Shown here piece after piece: positions 60,388 to 64,000 of a DNA stretch of 64,000 bases. Both the position numbers and the translations under genes were made by a program. Under the pieces are notes generated by a model. That model did no database searches and was not told the origin of the DNA. It was given only the letters and a program-made list of their open reading frames with translations. Origin of the DNA: Bacteroidales bacterium (GTDB taxonomy: Bacteria; Bacteroidota; Bacteroidia; Bacteroidales; UBA1715); NCBI GenBank assembly GCA_016714605.1, contig JADKDL010000004.1, positions 62,001 to 126,000 of the forward strand, given 5' to 3'. The stretch's first letter is position 1. Each line of letters starts with the position of its first letter.

Positions 60388-61252
60388 TTACAAAATAATT
60401 CTTAGAAACAATGTTGAATTAATGTTGTATGGTGGGGCATCTAAATCTATTTGTTGGAAATAAATTTTACCTCCAGCATTACAATAAAATTTATCATTTA
60501 AATGAAACATAAACCCTACACCAGACCAAATTCCAGCTGATGATCCTGCAGGTGTATTATTTAAAACAGGGTTTACAAACACAAGAAATCGCCAACGTAA
60601 CTGCCAATATTCATTTCATTTTCTTTACTTCTACCACATTGAAATTTAATCCCATTTCTAAATAAGGATTTAATTTCTTGTTGGTGGTCAAATTGTAATG
60701 TAATCCAATATCTATATTGTATCTACTTTCTGTAGCGTGAATGCTACCCAATTCTGTTTGTTCATTTTGTTTTGTTAATTGATTTTCTCTCTCTATAACG
60801 AATGCACCAGAAGCTTTTAAATTTGAATAATTTAATTCAGTAATAAAACCTAGACGATTAGTGAAATTGTATCCAAGAAATCCACCAATAGCAAAAGCCG
60901 GTTTGTATTTCATGTTTTGCGTTGCATATTCAATAATTGTAAAATCATCAAATATTACTTCGCTAGCTAAATATTCATAAACGGTATAATAGCTGTCATA
61001 ATTGGTTGTAAGTAATCTATCTAAAGTGAAAATCTTACTAGGGTCGCCTCCGTAGAATGCTGCATCCCTATTATTTGGGAACATAGCACCTAGAGTAACC
61101 CCAAAAAAGAATCCTTCTTTATTTTTAGCGCCATCTTTATTTTTAGCTCTATCTGTATTTTGAGCGTTTGTTTGAAAAACGGCAAATAGTAAGAATAAAA
61201 TTAATATTCGTTTTATCAAGATATCAATATATTTTTTTGAGTAGAATTTCAT
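60388..61252 (-). CDS. Outer-membrane beta-barrel protein, two frameshifts
   Basis: The first ~30 residues form a signal peptide (LILFLLFAVFQTNAQ). A short direct repeat (RAKNKDGAKNKEG) is followed by barrel strands: FFFGVTLGAMFPNNRDAAF, YKPAFAIGGFLGYNFTNRLG, ELNYSNLKASGAF, YNIDIGLHYNLTTNKKLNPY. Shifts at ~60605 and ~60590 hide MNIGSYVGDF; the last frame (VNPVLNNTPAGSSAGIWSG, FHLNDKFYCNAGGKIYF) ends at 60388 with a terminal hydrophobic residue, as is usual for barrels. Restored length is ~288 residues. It fits the PorT/OmpA-barrel-like group of Bacteroidota, but function is unknown. Confidence 0.78.
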
Positions 61253-61412
61253 TTGTTTAGTTTAATTTTGTAAATTTTTAATAATCAAATGATTGAATTC
61301 GTTATTATTCTGTATAAGTACTTACAATTTACTAATGCCTTTTTCAAATATTTAATGTTAATTTAAATAACAAAAAGAATAAGAAATAATTTTAAGAAAA
61401 TACATTTATAGC

Positions 61413-63729
61413 TTAATTTTCAAAAGAATTTGTAGTTAAAATTTCAAAAGAATGATGTTCTAATTCAATCGAAAGAATATTGTTTTTAATACTGAATTTA
61501 GAGTTGAAATTGCTATTGAATTGTAATTCAGTGTACTCTTCTGGTAATTTAATATCAATAGACGTAATTTTGCTAGATTTATTGAATATAACAATAGAGG
61601 CGTCCTTAAAGAATTTTCTACAAAAAGCAAGGATATCTCCTTTTTTATTGAGAAATATGAAATTCCCATATATAAGAGAAAGCGAATTTTTTCTTATCGA
61701 CATTATTTTTTTCGCATAAAACAAAGTTTCTTGCTCTCCTATGTTAAGACCTTCAAATCTCATAGGTCTTCTATTATCTGGGTCAGCACCACCTGCTATG
61801 CCAATTTCATCACCATAGTATATTACCGGTATTCCTGGAATTGTAGCAATAAATGCGGTAAGTGCACTAAGTTTTTTATATCCAATCGGATTTTTCACTG
61901 TAATATGCCTAATCCAGCCTTCGTGCTTAGCATTTTGAGAGATACTTAAATCTTCGCCGGCATATGAAATAAAACGGGGTAAATCTATGATTACCACTAA
62001 TATTTCCCATTTTATTGTTGTATCCAAATGCTTGTAAATCTTGCTCAAGTGCTATTGATAGTTTGTCAAAAGGCTCATGGTCAAAGCAAAAAGCGCTTCT
62101 TACTTCATAGTAAAGGTTAAAAGAAAATTGACCATCGAGCATGCCTGAGTTTACATAACTTTTAAGTAAATCTCTGCCGCCAAACGTTTCACCAATTTGA
62201 TATAACCGTTTATTTTCACGGCACATGATAGCATGTTTCAATTTGTGCGTGAGTTTTCTCCAAAAAACATCGGGTATATGCTTGGTAGCATCATGTCTAA
62301 ACCCGTCTAAATTATAGGCATCTACCCAATATAAAGCGAACTCGGTCATAGTGTCAACTACTTCCGGTTTTTCATAGTCTAATGTAGGCAAAAATTTATC
62401 AAACCAGGTTGTTAGGCGATGCTCTTCCCATCTTCCTATGTTGAGCGAACCATCGGGCAGGTAAAGTGGAGTTGCCCAGTCTGGATTCATTTTTATTATA
62501 AAATTGTCTTCATGCACATGATTAGCAACTAAATCTAATATTACATTTATATTATTTTTATGTGCCTCATTCACCATTTCTTTCAAATCTTCAACAGTGC
62601 CGAAGTGTTCATCTATTCTTGTAGAAATCGTTGGCCAATAGCCATGATATCCGGTAGATTTTTGCCCATCGCTTTCGCAAGCATGGTCAGGATTCTTTAC
62701 CACAGGTGAAATCCAAAGTGTGTTTACACCTAGTTTATTGAAATATTTTTCTTTTATTTTTTGAGTTATTCCGGCTATATCACCACCGTAGTAATTCAAT
62801 TTTGTTTGCAATCCTTCGGCTTTTATCGGATTGTCGTTCGATGGATTTCCATTACAAAATCTATCGACCATCAAAAAATATATAATTTGATTTTCTTTGT
62901 CGTTCCTCGATAATTGTTTTGCATCTGTAAGTACTTTGCCATATTCTAATGGAATAAGCAAGTCATTAGATAATCCAAAATCGTTATATGCCCATACTCT
63001 TAAAAATGAACGCTTTATATTATAAGCTTCTTTCGGAATGGTAATGAGTAGTTTTTCGTTATTTCTGAATAAACTAGCTGAATTAATCCTTTTATTTTGC
63101 CATAAAACAACAAAATCTGTAATTTTTTCATCAGATGAAAGTACACAGCCTAACGAAAAATCCTTTTCTGTTGTTATTCTCGGAACTTCACCTTGCTTCT
63201 CGGTTCTTACTTTTAATAAGGAGTTAAAACCGCCGTATCCATTATCTATCTTATTCGGATTATCGGGGTCATTAAACCAGTTTCCGTTCGCAATCAATTG
63301 GTATGGGTAGTTTCCGGGTTCAAGCTTTAAATCTATTTCCCATTTCCCGTTAGTATAGTTAAAGTAATTATCTGATGGATTCCAGTTGTTAAAATCTCCA
63401 GCAATTTGAAGTGATTGAATATAGCCTCCGTGGGAGTCGAATGTGTATTTGTAAATTAATTTTTGTGATCGTAGAAGAACTAAATTATATAGTTCCTGAT
63501 TTATGTATATGTTAATCAGGAATATGTGTGGAATGAATCCGGATACATTAATTAGTAGAGTATTGTTAGTTTGGTTTAACTCCATTTTGAGACCATCTAC
63601 AGGGTCTATGTTTGTTATTTTCTCCGGATGCAAAAAATAATCGCCCAAATAAACCAATGTGGTTTCTAAATTTAGTTGTATAGGTGTTGCTAAATGGAAT
63701 ATTTCCCCACAAACAGTTTCTTCTTTCAT
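61413..63729 (-). CDS. Alpha-amylase family glycoside hydrolase (GH13) with N-terminal starch-binding-like domain, one frameshift
   Basis: I place the start at 63729 (MKEETVCGEIFHL). There is no signal peptide, so the enzyme is probably cytosolic. Residues ~105-190 resemble a CBM48/glycogen-binding fold (IAGDFNNWNPSDNYF, GNYPYQLIANGNW). The GH13 barrel has IIYFLMVDRFCNG, LDLVANHVHE, LDGFRHDATKHIPD with the nucleophile Asp, QIGETFGG with the acid Glu, and SGNHDLPRF. A shift at ~61985 splits the last motif from the rest; the second frame continues through GIPVIYYGDEIGIAGG to a beta-sheet C-terminal domain. Restored length is ~771 residues. It would act on glycogen or maltodextrin. Confidence 0.88.
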
Positions 63730-63753
63730 CCTATAGAATATACCGAATTTTCT

Positions 63754-63788
63754 CAAAAGTTATACTTTTACAAACTTAATGTTTCAAA
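63754..63788 (-). promoter_or_regulatory. Putative promoter of the amylase gene
   Basis: On the minus strand TTTG (63788-63785), a 20-base spacer and TATAACTTTTG (63764-63754) precede the start at 63729 by 25 bases. The -7 box has one extra base relative to TAnnTTTG. Confidence 0.35.
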
Positions 63789-63917
63789 TTTGAAAAATAT
63801 ATAGATTTTGATTTTTTTTTTATCTCTTATTCGTTTTGTATTGAATTTTATATAAATAAAGTAAAAAAAACAATAAATTAATAAATTTGAAGCTGTTTTT
63901 TCTATTTTTACCATTCT

Positions 63918-63952
63918 TAAAACAAGAAAATAAACTTTCATTTCTTGTTTTA
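63918..63952. repeat. Inverted repeat near the window end
   Basis: TAAAACAAGAAA pairs perfectly (12 bases) with TTTCTTGTTTTA over an 11-base loop. It sits in the non-coding end of the window (63757-64000), about 190 bases upstream of the amylase start; it may be a terminator of a gene beyond the edge. Confidence 0.5.
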
Positions 63953-64000
63953 GACTTTGAAAGACATTATTTATTTTTTAGATTATGATAATTATTAAAA

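Noticed and set aside
1..64000. Insertion sequences, prophage or transposase genes
   Set aside because: No transposase, integrase, phage structural gene or terminal inverted repeats flanking a gene were found.

Overview
The window is AT-rich DNA from a member of the Bacteroidota, most likely a Bacteroidales-like anaerobe or facultative anaerobe. The evidence is: a giant secreted protein with SprB repeats and a type IX secretion (T9SS) C-terminal domain; promoter-like sites of the Bacteroidota TTTG / TAnnTTTG type; an 11-subunit nuo operon lacking nuoE, nuoF and nuoG; an acetate kinase/phosphotransacetylase pair; and a complete methylmalonyl-CoA decarboxylase plus epimerase cluster of the succinate-propionate route. 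Genus or species cannot be named from what is visible.

Layout. 0-7 kb: cell-envelope and accessory genes (partial porin, exported repeat protein, truncated aldo/keto reductase, DUF2279, NlpC/P60 peptidase, half a metallo-beta-lactamase gene, a SatD-DUF3307 pair). 6.6-19 kb: the giant SprB-repeat protein, divergent from a tightly overlapping run of TPR-CHAT protease, RmlD-like reductase and 10-TM metal exporter with a His-rich loop, then a TMTC-like membrane glycosyltransferase with TPRs. 19-25 kb: a repeat-rich non-coding island, tRNA-Arg(TCT), YqeY, ackA, pta and a phosphosugar mutase. 25-35.4 kb: nuoABCDHIJKLMN plus one small unknown gene. 35.4-40 kb: nucleotide-sugar genes rmlD, rmlC, rmlA, UDP-xylose synthase and ugd (no rmlB here). 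40-46.3 kb: two FKBP-type prolyl isomerases and the five-gene decarboxylase/epimerase operon. 46.5-64 kb: alaS, M23 peptidase, a RelA-like (p)ppGpp synthetase, a hybrid histidine kinase, envelope proteins, cysH, a CNNM/CBS transporter-like protein, a metallo-beta-lactamase-fold hydrolase and a cytosolic alpha-amylase.

Function. Pta-AckA makes ATP from acetyl-CoA, the decarboxylase operon couples methylmalonyl-CoA decarboxylation to sodium export, and the Nuo complex is the proton-pumping module fed by an unidentified electron donor. The ugd/uxs/rml genes supply sugars for surface glycans. SprB, S41, M23, NlpC/P60 and porin-like proteins belong to envelope and surface function.

Reading quality. 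About 20 genes, including housekeeping genes such as nuoL, ugd and the RSH synthetase, are broken by single-base shifts, many in A or T runs. Reading across the shift restores full-length family members in almost every case, so most are probably sequencing or assembly indels. I annotate the restored spans and state where the shift lies. Two cases (the aldo/keto reductase and the metallo-beta-lactamase fragment) lack whole parts of the protein and look like true truncations or misjoins. I did not find a clear-cut new defence or mobile system. The best candidates for something unusual are the CHAT-RmlD-exporter overlap operon, the 19.1-19.3 kb repeat island, and the interleaved inverted repeats at 6.5 kb and 40.2 kb.
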